The translations under genes and the position numbers were made by a program. Positions 22,736 to 35,896 of a DNA stretch of 64,000 bases are shown piece after piece. The notes beneath the pieces are model-generated. The model saw only the letters and a list, made by a program, of their open reading frames with translations. It was not told the origin of the DNA and made no database searches. Each line of letters begins with the position of its first letter. Within the stretch, counting starts at the first letter, position 1. Origin of the DNA: Symbiodinium microadriaticum (Eukaryota > Sar > Dinophyceae > Suessiales > Symbiodiniaceae); contig LSRX01001121.1 in the NCBI GenBank assembly GCA_001939145.1, forward strand, positions 105,739-169,738. The letters are read 5' to 3'.

Positions 22736-25700
22736 TGGATGCTTGTGCCGCAAACCAAGTGTAACATTCCACAGTCTTCGAGCACGATTCATTCAAAGCT
22801 GTGGCAAAGGCCAACGCTGCACAGCAACAATCTGGCACGTGAAAACATGTGGATTTTGGAGTCGCTGCCATGTTGCGCTTATGCTCGATACGGGCTTTTC
22901 GAACAGTTCCTCGCATTGGCCTGTGTGAATCGTTTTTCTGTGTGCCTTTGCGATGCTTGACATCATCCCATTGATGTGGGAATCGCTTCGAAAAGATGGT
23001 TGCCAGATGTGCCCAGCTCTTGATTCAGAAGTGCATCAACTTCTCGGGCATGGCTTGTGCAAGCCGACCAGGTCAGACCAATGCAGCGTGAAACAAGGGC
23101 ACTGCGCTGCGGTCTGAGCTGTCGAACAGCTCCGAAGGCGCAAGTGTGCGCTATTGCCCTGCAAGGTGTGCTCTGCGCCAATGCTATTCTCCGGCGTCTT
23201 CGATTATGGAGACTCAGCTTCTGCCGCGAGGCAGAGTCCAGTGTGTCTGCCAAGCGCTCGTAATCTCGCTTTTCTCGTCCTTGGACCCGGAACACCCGAA
23301 CCCAGATGCGGAACACCCTGGCCCGGATCCGGAACCGCTGGACTAGACTCGGAAACTCCAAATCCGGATCGCCCCAATACAACTTCAGATTCATGGCAAG
23401 TCGGAGAAACGCCCGAAGACTACCTGTGACGGGATGAAGATTTCAGTAGGCGATGGACGCGACGAAGCCCCAGTAGCTAAAGTTTCGCAATGAGAGCAGA
23501 GCTGCAAGGAGAGGGCATGATTGGAAGCGATGTAGACATTACCGGCTCTCTGCTTTCACTTGTCCAGGTTCTCGCGATTTGGGCCTGCAGCACGCAAAAA
23601 GAAGCACGCTGGCAGCCCAGTAACACTGCTGTGCCGACGTGCCTGCTGCAGTGCTGCAAGCAACGATGACTACACTTGCGAGGACCCTGACGAGCACAGC
23701 ACAGTGCATCTTAGGGAATGATCGCACATTTATTTACACAGTAGTTTGGCAGCCGAGGAGATGTCGATCGCGAGGCAAGAGAATGCTGGCGTGGTCACCC
23801 GCACCATCCGGACGACACAGACTCGTGTTGTGTGTTGTCAGGCAGATGCCCTCATGAGACAGGTCTCATTGTTGAATTAGAAGATGTTCATCTCTGCGGT
23901 GCGAAGACGAACCCGTTGCAGAAAGGTGAGAAATGCATCTCCTCTTCTGATCTCCTCCTCTGTGAATGCTCTTCTGGGCACAAAAGGTTGGAGCCTCAGT
24001 ACCAAGCTGCGAAGATCTAGTTCATGCGGCATGTTTTCCGGCACTTCTGAGATGTGGAGCGACTCAAGCACTTCGTATTGGAGGCCCATACTGCTACAGA
24101 AATCAATGTTAGTCGCAGGTTCGGACGCGACATTCGGAAAGTCACAAAAACACATGCTGCAAGAGACCTTTCGTGCGATGCCTTTGCTAGGCATGGCTCA
24201 AGGCTGCCGAGGATCTGCGGCACCTTGCCACCCTCCAGGACCAGCTTTGCAACAAAGGAATTTACGAGCGATGCTAATCTGCTAGAGGCTTCGCATCGAA
24301 GCCTTTTTGAGGAGCTGCAGGAGGGAACGCGGCTGGCGGCCGACTCAGCGATCTTTGTTTTGCCTGTCTGTGTCTTCCGAGCAACTCAAGGCCGAGTCCA
24401 GGCTCACCGAAGAGAGTTAGGGACTGAAGTCCTTGCCAGTCTCTGAAAACGAAGCTCTGCAGCATGCTGGAGCCCAGGTGCACACGCTCGTCAGCGTGCT
24501 TCCAAGGCAGTTTTAGCTCCAAGCTGAGTGACAACCCGTTCACAGACGAGACGAAACCAGAGGGAGGGAGGGAGGGAGGCTATACAAGGGTTGTTGGTTA
24601 CTTGTATTTGCAAGCGGTGGGGCAGTGGACATTCTGGATGGCAATGCCCAACGAAAACCTTCCGATTGTGTCGTGACGGATTGGGCACGCTGAATCTACA
24701 TGCCTCCTCTGTAAAGACTGTCTTCGATTTTAACTTCAGTTGTCCACCGGGAAGCTACAATCTGAGCGCAGACAAGGAACTGAGCACATAAGACTGGGAG
24801 TCGTAACGTTATGTCAGCGTACGTGAGAACACACCAATTGGGAGGGCTTCAAAATGCAGGAGTCTACAGTACTTCCTCCTGATCGATTGCAACATCAGTC
24901 AAGTGTACCATGTACAAAGATGAGACACTTAGCACCCTCTTTGTCCGTTGGTGCATCTAGCTGTCTATGCCTGTCTACCTGTCTAGATGCTTTTGCGCAG
25001 GACATGTCCCTCGACCGTGCAAGTATGTCATGCAGACAAACAGTGGGCTCAACGCAGCCCGTACATGAAGGTGCACCCTGTGGTGAGTTCTGAAGTAAGG
25101 CGTGGATCACACAGCAAGACGTCCTGGGCGGGAGCATGCCGGCCGAGGACGTGCGGCTCGGAACTGAGCACAGCAATGATCAGCAATGGTATGACGGCCT
25201 GCGATGTGGATCTCAAAGGATAATTATCCAGAGCAGTTTACATTTGCAGCGACTCCCCGCAGCACGGTTCATGTGCAACGTGACATGTAATGAGGGCGGT
25301 GCTTCAAGGGTGGGCATTGGCGGGGAACTTACGATTCGGGAGCCGTTGCGGGTCTACACACTTGCCTAGCTGCAAGCTTGCATTGCCTCGAACTGCAAGC
25401 ATCCCCTCGAGTTGTTCGGCTGAGGCGGTTGCGGAAGGTTTGCCTCAATCTGAGCAAATTAAACACCCACGCACAGCTTGAGCTTGTGCTTGATCAGCGG
25501 AAACGACTTTTGTTTACCGAAGTATCGGCTTTTCATCCTCGCACTAGGCTGATCGCATGTTTGTATGGCCGACCTATGTTCGTGCAAAGAAAAACGGTCT
25601 GTTAGGAACTTAAGCTGGTATGACCAGGTTCTTGTCACTTAAGATCTTCGGAAGGTTCTGGTAACGGCATGTTGGCACCGCGGTCATGCATGGAAGCAAT

Positions 25701-26943
25701 CGGGCGCAGCCGACAGCTTCACAGCAGGGGCCCCAGATGTAAGCTTGATCCGGCATGCATCGATGCATGCTCAGATTGCAGCATCTCCGCTTTGTGGTGC
25801 ATTTCGTTTCGTTCGATGGGCTAGTTCAGATGTTTGGTCCCAGTGCAGTTAGGTCGGTTAGGTCAGAGTAGTTCATATATGTTCAGCCCGTGGTCACTAG
25901 ATAACTCATGATTACTCTTCTCTTTTTCTCTGTTTATTGAGCAGGGTAAGTCAGGCAGGCCATGCAAGGCTGCCAGTGACTTGAGACGGCACCTTGTCTA
26001 CCAGAAATTTCATTGCGATCTCGGCATATTTCATGCCAAGGCACCTACTGGTGAAGTCTAGGAATCCTTGAAATCCTTTGCACTATTTCTGTAACTGAAC
26101 AGCACTCTGCAATAGTTCATTCAGATCCTTTGGCTTTGATGGCTCTGCTTGGCAAGTCATATCGAACAAGTCTATTTGTGGGAGGATGCAGCTTTTGGAG
26201 TGTTTGTGTGTGCGCGTGCGGGTTGTTATGATTCATTGTGGCTCAGTTGGAGTGAAAGTTTGGGGGGCCAGTCTGGTCGTGCTTTCCTGTTCCAACAAGT
26301 TGGATGGGCTGTTGTCCTCGAGGACATGGGTCGGTGGCAGGCTTTCATGCCAGAATCACTGGCTAAGTGGGGTTCGATCTGGGTGAGAGCCTTGCCCCAT
26401 AGTCAAAGACTGGCAAGAGTCCTGTTTGCAACAGACCTGGAAAGGAAATCACACGGGAACATTCCCCCCCCCCCGCCGGCAGCACAGCAAAATGCAAAGC
26501 CAATAATGACCACTTAGTGGTGGGGTGGGTTCTATCGGCTGGCCGTTCCATTGCTGGCAAATTTTCCGATAGCGGGTGAAACACGAGTTTGGCGTATAGC
26601 ACTGGTGTTGGTGAGGATGCAGCAGGGCCCCGCTTTCCCAAGTTTTTGCTGGACGTTGGTTTGTAGTTTGTACTTGCATTGGCTAGAGTCTAGAGACACG
26701 AGCCGCGGCTCCAATGACCCCCGTGACCGGCCCACCCCTGTAGAAGTTTTGCAACAAGAGTACAAGAGTATGCAGGGCTAGGGCCGGCTAGGGATGGCGG
26801 GTTAGTGTTGTGCAGACTGTGCAGAGGCGCGTCTTGGTCCCCACGCCTTCGACTCCGGGGTTTGCCTTTCGCCGCCTCCGAAGACTCTTGCATGCAGTCT
26901 TGAACACCCGTCTCCAAGTGATGACCAGAGCTGGCTATGCAAG
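22736..26943. other. 4.2 kb with no firm gene
   Basis: Short frames only. On the - strand 24194-23877 holds a protein-like stretch ending RRGDAFLTFLQRVRLRT. On the + strand near 24200-24480 two helical stretches (LKAAEDLRHLATLQDQL, QLKAESRLTEES) resemble coiled-coil exons. A short Pro-rich repeat (DPEHPNPD, EHPGPDPEP) lies at 23280-23345. GGGA repeats lie at 24561-24578 and a run of ten C at about 26465. None is assigned. Confidence 0.4.
23877..24194 (-). CDS. Possible exon, unrecognised
   Basis: The - strand frame reads like folded protein over its second half: YEVLESLHISEVPENMPHEL, then LRSLVLRLQPFVPRRAF and EEIRRGDAFLTFLQRVRL. Alternating Leu spacing hints at a leucine-rich or helical repeat, but no family is certain. 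It would be one of the few - strand genes here. No neighbouring exon was found. Confidence 0.25.
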   Translation of the reverse strand: MPSKGIARKVSCSMCFCDFPNVASEPATNIDFCSSMGLQYEVLESLHISEVPENMPHELDLRSLVLRLQPFVPRRAFTEEEIRRGDAFLTFLQRVRLRTAEMNIF

Positions 26944-29900
26944 GCGGACATCCGCGCTTTTCTGCAAGGCTTCGAGTTAGCAAGGACCTTAGCCTATCTT
27001 GGGCTTGGACCGGGATGTGATGGGATCCAAGAGACACTTGTCTTGCATATTGAGGCTGGCAACAGCGATGTCAGGGGCGATGTTGAGATTATCAGGCTTT
27101 CCTGCGAGCCGGGAGCCTGCGCAGTGAGGGGTGATCTGCTCCTGCTGAGGAGGTCGAGCGACAACTTGCCCACAGGCCATGCCCTCGTCTATTTCAAGGA
27201 TTGGGAGGCAGGTGCATCGCGAGATCGATGTTGACCTCTACCGCGTTTTTCAGCTCCAACAGGAGGCCTGCCGTGCACGTCGCGAGAAGCAACGAGCCTA
27301 TCTCGGCCTCGAACCCAGCTCACAACGTCTACAGTGTTCCACCCAGAACAAGTCGCGCGGAGGCAACCGCTGGATTGAAATGTATGTGGACTGGTCCCCG
27401 GATTGGCACTCTGGAATTTGAAGTGCCTGCTAGTGAACCTTGTCGTGGGTCAAAGCCATCCGACGACGCGATGGAGATGACGTTCCTAGGTGTCGCTTGA
27501 CTTGGCACATCTTGGCACATGAAGCTCCAACAGGAGCCGCTTTCGCCTGCTTCCAGCCGACACCTCCGAAGCGAGAAATGTGAGCAAGGGTGATTTTCAA
27601 GATGTTTCGAGCATGTTGCTTTGTGCCTTGCAATGCCTTGCACACCGGTGGTCTCCTGACTTGACTGACTGAGGCAGAGCAAGCTAAAGCACTTCAGAAA
27701 GCAGCGGGCGGAGGTCGAGATTACGAATCTCTGTGTGCGGGACTCGAACAGACACGGCCGACGCCGCATGTCAGATTGGAGTCCACAAGCCCCGCGTGAG
27801 AAGTGCTGAGTTGAAGACCGGCGAGTGGTTGGATCACCTCATGCTGTGCAAAGCACTGCAGTACTGGCAGCTGGCCGTCCTTACTCAGCCCTGGCCGGCG
27901 CAGTTATATCAATTGAAACACCAGAGTCAGTTGGCAGTGTCATGCCGTGGCGTTTCAGCTTTCGCGATCCTAAGTCTTCAAGTGATGAGCCTCGTGCCAG
28001 GATCACCTGGCATCGGCATTCAGAACTTGAGTTGGCGGAGCGCCGAGTGGTGCAGTCCCCGTCTGGATGTCGTGTCTTCTTGTCTTCCACGTTTTAGATT
28101 GCCACGTCCTGGCAGGTCCGTCATGCTGGGGGCCTTCGAAAGGTTGCCCTCGCAGCTCAGTCTCGCAAAGCGCGGACGGTCGTGGCCCTCGCGCGCACGA
28201 GCATTCTCGCTGGTGGGGCTCAGGTTCAGTCCAAGTCGGATGATTTCCGGCATAACGTCTCCTGTTCCCGCGCCGGAAACTTGGAAGCGCTTTTCTGAGT
28301 CTCTACTCAGTGTTTTGCGGGAAGAGCCTAGGTTTGTTTCGGGGCCTGGGCTCGAAGTGCAGCGCTACTCACAGCGCAGAAGGTGATCGAGACGGCCGGA
28401 GGCTTTCTTCACCAGTGCCCCATGATGACATGAGCTTGAGTTTGCTTTTCAACCAATGATGCGCCGTTGCAAAGTTTGAAGCAGCGGCCTTGAGGCCCGG
28501 AAGCAAGTCGAGCGCCAGCAGTTGACATCCATGCACATGCTGTCCAGGGAGAAGGCCGGAAGAGGCTTAGCGGCCTAGCATGGCCTGGCTGCCTAGCTAA
28601 CACTCTAGCTGTCTCCAGCTAAAGGCTTAGATGCTTGCCGGCTTGCCACAAGCGACAAAAGCTTCACAAGCCACAGGCGAGGCTGGCCGACACCGTGCTC
28701 CCTGGACGAATATGATACAGATGTCCGTGGTAGGGTGGTCAAAGATGCCAAGTGAGGTTTATGTCGATGACTGCAACTTTTGGTGCTCGAGACGCTTCAG
28801 ACAGTTTGTCTTCTGGACGCTTTCTGGTCGGGATCCCAAGATTCTTGATCTTTTGCGCTTGGCCACGGGGGCTGGTGGGGCCTGTTGCAGGTAAAACGTT
28901 GCTTTCCGTGGCGCATGTCCCAGCGGCCCACCTGACCCAGTCGACATCGGGCTTGATGTCCCGACACCCCAGGTGGAGACGCCAGGCTGCCTACATGCAA
29001 GGAGCCCAGTTTTCGTGCGGGGCGAGCTCGGTTGGATTCTCGAAACTATTCCGAGGGCTGCGAAACAGCGCGTCCTGCGAAGAGAGGCATCGAACCTGAA
29101 GCTTCAGGAGGCGTGCTGGGGCCAAGTGACCCAGACGGCAAAGCAGACTGATGGATGGCCTGGAAACCCGTGCAGGACATGCGTCGCTGTGGTAAGGCTC
29201 GCGGGGATGGTGACCATAGCTGACATGCACTTCATCTCTGAGTCGGAAGAGTTCGCAGAGGCACATCAACGCCGCTGGGCATCCTGGGCTGCTCAGCTCC
29301 CAGGGCTTACGTTCCAACTGCCTCTGCACGCCGCGACCCTTCTTGCCCTTCTCTCACGAGGCGAGCTCGAAGCTGCGGCGGCAACACTGGCAGCACGTAC
29401 GTGAGGCGAGAGAAGGCCTTGCCTCGGAGTGCGCTTTGAAGCGTCTCCTGCCAGGCCTTCCAGGCTTGGAGCTGGGGCCTCGGGGATCCTCGCTGGACGC
29501 TTCCCTCCATCTGGAGCCCAGGTCAAGCGACTTCCAAGCCATTAGAGGACCCCATCGATGTCCACGGCAGGACGCTCTTCTCCGCAGAGCTGGTCTGCAG
29601 CCTCAGCATGTGCTGCAAACGGCACATCGACTGGAGCCCCATGCTTCAGCACAGAGGCTCTGTCAAGGCAACCCTTCACTGGGCGGGTAGTCTTCGCGGC
29701 AGTCTGCTCAGATGGAATCTTTTGATTCTAAGAGTCGACAGACCCATCGCCCACCCACTTGCCTTTCAGGCTTGGCGGCGAATCAGCCAGGAGGAGAAGG
29801 CAAACTTCGGGGAACCCGATGACATGACAGAACAATCCGCGGTTTTCACATTCGGTTTTCAGGCAATGAGCCTCGAGAAGCAGACGCGAGAACTGGAGGC

Positions 29901-30135
29901 GGAGCCGCCCGATCGGCAGATGCGACGGAGTCTGAATTCAACTCTTGCATCTCTTACCTTTTCGTTTACTCGAGCTCTGCCGGAGGCGCAGCTTGCACGT
30001 GCAGCGTGCGAAAAAGCTTTGTCAGTGTCGCATCCCCGGATTTCCCACGAGATTGCAACGAGCGAGGCCCAGCTAAAAGCCGGGAGACTCTTTGAGGAAG
30101 CAGCTGGAGCAGCGTCTGGCGTTCCAAGACGATGA
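26944..30135 (+). CDS. Candidate multi-exon gene, unrecognised
   Basis: Several stretches on the + strand read like protein and begin after AG before G. 26944-27211 contains ADIRAFLQGFELARTLAYLG, VRGDVEIIRLSCEPGA and NLPTGHALVYFKDWEA. The next, from 27212, has HREIDVDLYRVFQLQQEACR. About 27668-27790 contains AEQAKALQKAAGGGRDYES. About 27930-28060 contains MPWRFSFRDPKSSSDEP. About 28115-28310 contains VRHAGGLRKVALAAQSRK. About 28980-29400 contains ELGWILETIPRAAKQRVL and SEEFAEAHQRRWASW. The last, 29770-30135, contains QEEKANFGEPDDMTEQSAVF and ends at a stop. I did not manage to fix all donors or phases, so it may be one gene or pieces of several. No domain is recognised. Boundaries are approximate. 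Confidence 0.35.
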
Positions 30136-32589
30136 GGGCGGCCAGCAGGTGTCCTTCGAGTTCCAGGTGCCTGGAACTTCCCATTGAATCTTTGTGGTTG
30201 AGGAGGGGCACGAGTTGGGATGTGGCACATGTCGACAGAGCCCGCAGCGAGCCGACTTCGCTTGCTTTTGCAATCTCGCCGAATCTCCAAACAGAGAGTC
30301 TTGCTACTCGACAGGGGACATGACGTGAATCCATCTGGGCGGGATCAACCATCAAAACGGTTTCGCGAGGGGGGAGGGTCAAGTTGGCTGGAGGCCTCGG
30401 GCTTCACGACGGGAGCGAAATGCACGTCGATAGCACCTTGAATCAGCTTGAGCATGGGTCCCCGTCCCTCAATACTAATTACTCTACGAAGTTGTATGCG
30501 TGCCAGGCATTGCAAACTCAGAAATTCGAGGAACGCTTGCGTGTTGCCCTCGGCACGACCAGTGAAATGTGTGGTGATGTGCTTGGAAGAAATCAGTGGC
30601 TGGCCTGAGGTAGCTTCAACTTTGGCCTCGTGAAGAGTCGGTCAAAGCCCACCGCACACCTCGAAGTTCCAAAAGAAGTTGCAGCTTTGCAGGGTCATCC
30701 CATGCCCTCCCATGCAGATAGTACTCCCATGCAGATAGTACGATCCTTGACCTCTGTCATTAGGTGCAGTGCAACTTGCAAGCAAAGCTTGTTCGCTCCC
30801 GCGTTTGTGCTCGTAGGCATTGACTCAGCCATGAGGCGTCGACGTAGACGAGCAAGCACAGACATCGAGTGTGCATGAGTCCAGAAGGAGGAAGGAATGC
30901 AGACACTTTGGAGTGCAAAAAAAATTGGATTTGGCGGTGTCCAAGCCACTTTTGAAACTTTTGCCCCAAGTGCAATAACGACCTGCAAGATCCGGCAGTT
31001 GGCACCGGACGACGCGGAGATGTGCGGAGATGCTCGTTTGTCATGCCGGATGGAGGTTGTGGCAGTCGAGGCCGAAAAACGCGGCTCCATTCTCATTTAC
31101 ATCTCCCTCGATGCGATTGGTGCTTTCTCGCCGCAGTACAGCCCTGACATGCAACCCCTGCTTCTGTAGGTGGCGCGTCTGGGCCGACAGCTTCCGGGCC
31201 ACTCGCACAAAAGCCGTTTCATGCCCGGGCTGGCACACCCGCGCCACAGCCGGTGGAGGGGAAGAACACCAGACGTGGTGCATGCGGCCCTTTAGTCATC
31301 CATCGGGAGGATAGAGGCATCCCCGGCAGGCTCCTATATATTGGCAGGTGTTTATGAATCACCACTCGCAGCACTGCTTTTTCTGGAGCGCCGTGATGTA
31401 TAGCAGCGAATCGGACATCTCGGTTGCCCGACGTGAAAACAATCCACGATTGTGGTCGGCCATAATCGTTCCAGGCAAGACCATGTCACCAAGCGGTTCC
31501 ATGTCAAGCGGACACTATCAGTCACTCGGTGCTGTTTGCGGGACACGCAGCAGTGTCCTGCGTGTTCGGGGTGCCCCGCCACTATATGCCGGGTTGCTTC
31601 TATGCCGCAGCAGCCAGCGTTATTGTTGCGTTGACTCGCGTTAGCTCGCGAACTCGAAGCATTCGAAGCTCTCCCAGCCACCCCACTGCCCCTGCCGGCT
31701 GCAGTCTCGCTATGTCTCGCTCTGCGTGGCCCGAGATGGCTACATCTCAACAATGGCACACTCTGCGCGGCTCCAGACCTACGGCGCTGGTCGATGCCCG
31801 AGCCTTGTTCCGGGGACCCCCTCGCAGCCCCGAAAGGCCATGCTTTATTCCGACGCAACGCCCGCCGGACCAAATCCGCAGCAGACCATGCTCATGCACG
31901 GGCGCGGCAACCGAAGCGGCAGACATCGGGGCCGAAGTGCTACAACGACGATGACGACGATGGGTTGCAAGGTGACACTGCCGCGAGCTGCAGATGTGAC
32001 CGGGAGAAGTGAATATGAGCCTGAGGGCCGAACAACAAAGCAAAAGACGCAGAGGAAACGAACAAGAAAAGAGCCAGGTGCAGAGTTCTGTCCGTTGCCT
32101 CTAGCAGGCCGTCGCCCATGCAACGCTGGGGCCATTCCGGGCCCCGCGCAGGCCCTGATCGAGGTCGTGGACGGAAGGGCCGATGCGCTAGCCGCGACTT
32201 CGCTGCCCAAGCTTGAGCAAGGATTGTGGTTTCTCCTATTTCCTGCTGCTCTACTTTGCAGAGCCTCGAAGTACGTATGTACTTGCTACGAGCCCCGCCG
32301 GCCGCCGACACCGCTGATTGCATGTTGTGTGAGCACGAACCGCATGTACTGTACGGGAATAGCGCCCGCAGCTTTATTATTGGGCAGCTTGGGTAGAGGC
32401 CCTCCCGATAATGCTGCAGAGACGCCCAGACGCAGCACGACGCAAGAACTCGCGACTGGCGGTGCGTCGACCGTGCCTTACTGGAATCAACGCCTGTTGC
32501 TTCGCGGAGCACAGCCCGCACACTCCGAGCCCGTAGAGCCCGGAAGTTGGTTTCACGGTTAGAAGCAGCCGGCAGATCAGGCTGCCTGT
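30136..32589. other. 2.4 kb with no firm gene
   Basis: Overlapping frames occur on both strands, including one of 278 codons at 31726-32562 with a 261-codon antisense partner. Both are GC-rich, Arg/Pro-rich and look like composition shadows. A 16-base tandem duplication (CCATGCAGATAGTAC unit) lies at about 30713-30742. The 3' end may already belong to the transposon debris that follows. Confidence 0.4.
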
Positions 32590-32720
32590 TTTGCCTTCGT
32601 TCGAGACCCTTGCCGACTCCTCGGCTGCCCATCACAGGGCCAGAAGACCGAACGAACGAACTGGAGGTGCCGTTGGGAGGAGCTGCTGGGAGCTCGCTGC
32701 CGGAGCCCACTAACAATACT
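32590..32720 (+). mobile_element. Short 3'-tail fragment of LINE family B
   Basis: Bases around 32620-32690 resemble the end of the copy at 40.6 kb, sharing CTGCCCATC, GGGCC and AGGTGCCGTTGGG in the same order and spacing, and the same peptide sense (PITGPxD then EVPLG against PIAGPSD then VPLG). The fragment is short, so this is moderate evidence only. Confidence 0.4.
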
Positions 32721-33453
32721 AGCATATCAGACTATACTTGTTCAAGGAGCCGGCCGAACGGCAGCGTGCGCTCCCGCGGCCATCCCGCCATGGTTTATTG
32801 CAGAATTCGTCGTTCACGTGCCCCCGGTACTCCAGTTTGCGGTTTGCGCTTTGGGTCTACGTGCCCTTTTGCATTCTGCTATATACGGCAACACACTAGA
32901 GTCAATGTGAGGCTGCCGTGGAATCATTAGGAAGCTGCGCTCATTCTGGCTGCCACGTCCCCCCCGAATTCGTATACCGCTTTGCACATGGTTTGTGTCG
33001 ACGCGAACGGTGGTCTCGTGAGTTTGTCCGCACGCGTCTGGGCGAGGTGCTCTCCAACCATGTCCTTGCCATAACACCCGCCCGTCCCCCGTCCGTCGCT
33101 ATACCATGCTATGCCTATGCTGAGCTGGACCTCCACACCCGGTCTGGCAGCCCCAATCTGTGCTACATTGGACAATTCTGGTGCACAAGTGGTACCCACT
33201 TGCACGTGCTATGGGCCTCGCTCCTAGGTGCCGTGAGGACGAGTGCGCCCGGATTCCACCGTGCGAGAACGGGCCCCGAATGCATGCACTCTCTCTACTA
33301 CCCGAACATTTGGAAGGCCATGGGAGAGGCATTCCGTGGCACTCTCAAAACTGAAAAACATAGCTGTTGACTTGTAATGCCGCCGTTGCAACCGGCAAAG
33401 CATGTGTGGAGCCTCAGGCTTGTCAGGGCTTGCGCATCGAATAACATTTCGGC

Positions 33454-33771
33454 ATGATCAGGGGGCACACCCGAGGCACCTGCAACATCAACGATCTGCT
33501 CTATCTGCTCTGGGGCACAGCGAAAGAGCATGCAAGACAGGCAGGCCTACACGGAGACCTGACGGTGAATGACTTGGGCACCGATTTCATGAATCGTGCA
33601 CTTGAATCTCTCTCTGGCGAGGAGCTTACGCAAATGCTTACGGTCGGGACTGGCGGCGGCGATGCAACTGCATTGCTTCTACTCCAGCGACCTCTCCACG
33701 CACGAGGCATACAGATCACTGCGGTGCTGCTAGGTGAAGGGTGGGTCCAAGCTCTTCGGGCAGCCGGATGA
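33454..33771 (+). CDS. Hypothetical protein, 105 aa
   Basis: A compact frame with balanced composition: NINDLLYLLWGTAKEHARQ, VNDLGTDFMNRALESLSGEE, TVGTGGGDATALLLLQRPL. It looks like a small helical protein or one exon. No family is recognised, and it sits between transposon fragments, so it may be part of an element. The upstream frame at 32918-33370 is Arg/Pro/His-rich and unassigned. Confidence 0.3.
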   Translation: MIRGHTRGTCNINDLLYLLWGTAKEHARQAGLHGDLTVNDLGTDFMNRALESLSGEELTQMLTVGTGGGDATALLLLQRPLHARGIQITAVLLGEGWVQALRAAG

Positions 33772-34844
33772 CGAACATCACCAATTATCCCTCAGCAGAG
33801 CATGGACGGTGTTAGGAGTCGCCGCCGATCCTTCGATTCACTGTCTTCTACCGTCCTCTTCATCCGACGGGCTCAGGCCAAAACCACAGGGCTCAAGCCA
33901 ACTCTGTGGCTACAGTGAGGAACAAAACCGCTGCTTCGAATCCGCAGGATGGGCGCATGAGTGCCGATGCCGATGTCCCCCACGGCGATGTTTTCAAGCC
34001 ACAGATCTTGATCATCAGGGATGACAGTGCGAAGCTGCGGCTCTGTATCGTCCGCAAGGCAAGCTCGCGACAGCTGGCACAGGTGAGAGTGTCAAAGCCG
34101 GTGTACAGTCCGTGTACCATGACCTGCCTGCCGGCTGTGTTCGTCGAAGCAGACAAAGGTTTTTGGAATTTCGGCGGCTGTTTTGGGCTCGAAAACACAA
34201 GGATCCGACACTTGAGTGTTGCCGTGAACACAGCCATCTTGGCGTGACTATACACCATGTCGCTTCGCAGGGCGGACCGTGATAATAAATCGCGGGAGTG
34301 TGGCCCTCCACCAGGATATTGGCACATCAACAATTCAACACCTCCCCTCGTGGCCGTTCCCATCACGCGAACTCCCGCGACACCGCGAAGTACGCGATCA
34401 CCGACAAGATGCACATACAGAGTATGAGCGGCATGTGCCAGATCCACGGCGATTGATCGCTGATTTGGGTCACCAACGGGTAGCCAATCACGCACTTGAG
34501 TGCTTATGGCTTTTGTCCACCTCACAATTTGAGGATTATAGTACCAGCATCCCAGCGAACTACGCAAAGTTGCCTATGGAGTTCCCTGGGTATCCATGTA
34601 GAGATCGACAGCATTCGGGACGAATCCGAAAAAAAAGCCATGTGCAGGAAGATAAACGAACTCAGACGTGAAAGGTGCATTATGCTCAGCAGCCCAGCCC
34701 AACGTGAACATTGGCTCGACGAGACATGGACCATGACACCAATGTCAAGCGAAACCTGCCGCCGGTTCTGGGAGATCTTCCGCATCATTCCGCTCGCCAC
34801 CTCGAGCCCCGTCAGACGGAAATCGACTTTGGAATACCTCAGTG
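33772..34844. other. Unassigned sequence between transposon fragments
   Basis: A - strand frame 33893-34567 (224 codons) and + strand frames 33906-34247 and 34496-34840 overlap. Neither has a motif I recognise. The + frame runs without a stop into the LINE tail starting near 34857, which looks like a fusion created by insertion rather than an original gene. Confidence 0.3.
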
Positions 34845-35404
34845 CGCCATGCTGTGATGCGACTCTCGTTTCGCCTCTCGCACGCGATGGCGAGCCGCAC
34901 CCCGGCGCGGCCGCCCAGGATGGAGCTGTTCTGCGCACCGCCTACCGGCGCAAGCAGGCCACCTACCCTGAGCTCGCGACAGGTGGCGCGCAAACCCTCT
35001 GCGTGCTCGGATGCGAAGTGGGTGGCCGGTGGAATGCTGACGCAGTGAAGCTGGTCCAACGCCTAGTCGCCCTCCGCGCGCACCGAGCCCCACCGGCTGT
35101 GCGAGCGTCGGCGAAGGCTGCCTGGGCCCGCCGTTGGTGGAGCGTTCTCTCCGTAGCGGTTCAGCAGGCCGTTGCTCACACGGCGCTAGGACGTGCCCGG
35201 GCCATGCCGGGACCAGCACACACCGATGCGCCGGCCCTGGATGAAGTCCTACACCTCGCCGACCCAGACGGGCCGAGCCGCTGCGCTGAGCCGGCCCTAA
35301 CACGGGACCGTGCTTTTGCTAGGATCGGGACCCCGCAGCTGACGGAAAAAAAAGAATACCTCAAGAAATGCCCCGAGACACCAGACCGAGGCAATCCCAC
35401 CTGA
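34845..35404 (+). pseudogene. LINE family B C-terminal domain, truncated copy
   Basis: From about 34857 the frame shows the conserved block DATLVSPLARDGEPHPGA, then RRKQATYPELATGG, then VLGCEVGGRW and a helical region with PPAVRASAKAAWARRW. The same blocks occur in the copies at 40.3, 41.7 and 43.3 kb. The zinc-knuckle-like part that precedes them in the 43-kb copy is missing, so this copy is 5' truncated. The Asp, Lys and Glu residues in these blocks could fit a restriction-endonuclease-like fold (inference). The open frame extends upstream to 34496 into unrelated sequence. Confidence 0.6.
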
Positions 35405-35879
35405 TGCATTGATGAGTCATTGATGCATCCACCAGGAGTCACCACATCGTGTCCGAGCGCATGCCCGCAGCCCCAACATGCGCACGAGCACACCCCAGAG
35501 ACACCCCTCTCGACACGAGTCGTCTCTCCGAGGGCTTGAAGGCTTGAGCAGGATGGCGAGGACCCCGCCAGCACATGCCATCACCACACTCGCCAAGACG
35601 CGGTTCCTCGCAAAATTTCCCTGAACTCGTTCACCGGAGGGTGGAGGTAGGTCTACATTGCCAACCTTTCCGCCGACGACTTCGGGATCACGAGAGCCAA
35701 CCGTTTCACCAGCAAAATGAAACCATCTCAGGCATTGACCTCACTGCCAAGCATGGACGCAATGGGCGAAACATACAAGGCCACCTTTGACATCTACAAG
35801 CAGCAGCATGAGTCCTGAAACAACCGTCTTGCGGTCAGTATCTACAAAGTGAAACAAACGATATATATACAGAACGGGC
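35405..35879. other. Spacer between two elements
   Basis: No open frame of note beyond 71 codons. It contains a short ATGATGCATTGATGAGTCATTGATGCA-like tandem patch near 35402-35430 and an AT-rich ATATATATA at about 35861. It probably includes the 3' untranslated end of the - strand LINE. Confidence 0.35.
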
Positions 35880-35896
35880 ACCTATGCCACATCAGA

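Noticed and set aside
31726..32725. Long overlapping frames on both strands
   Set aside because: GC-driven open frames with no protein-like features and no exon-type boundaries; the last part is transposon tail.
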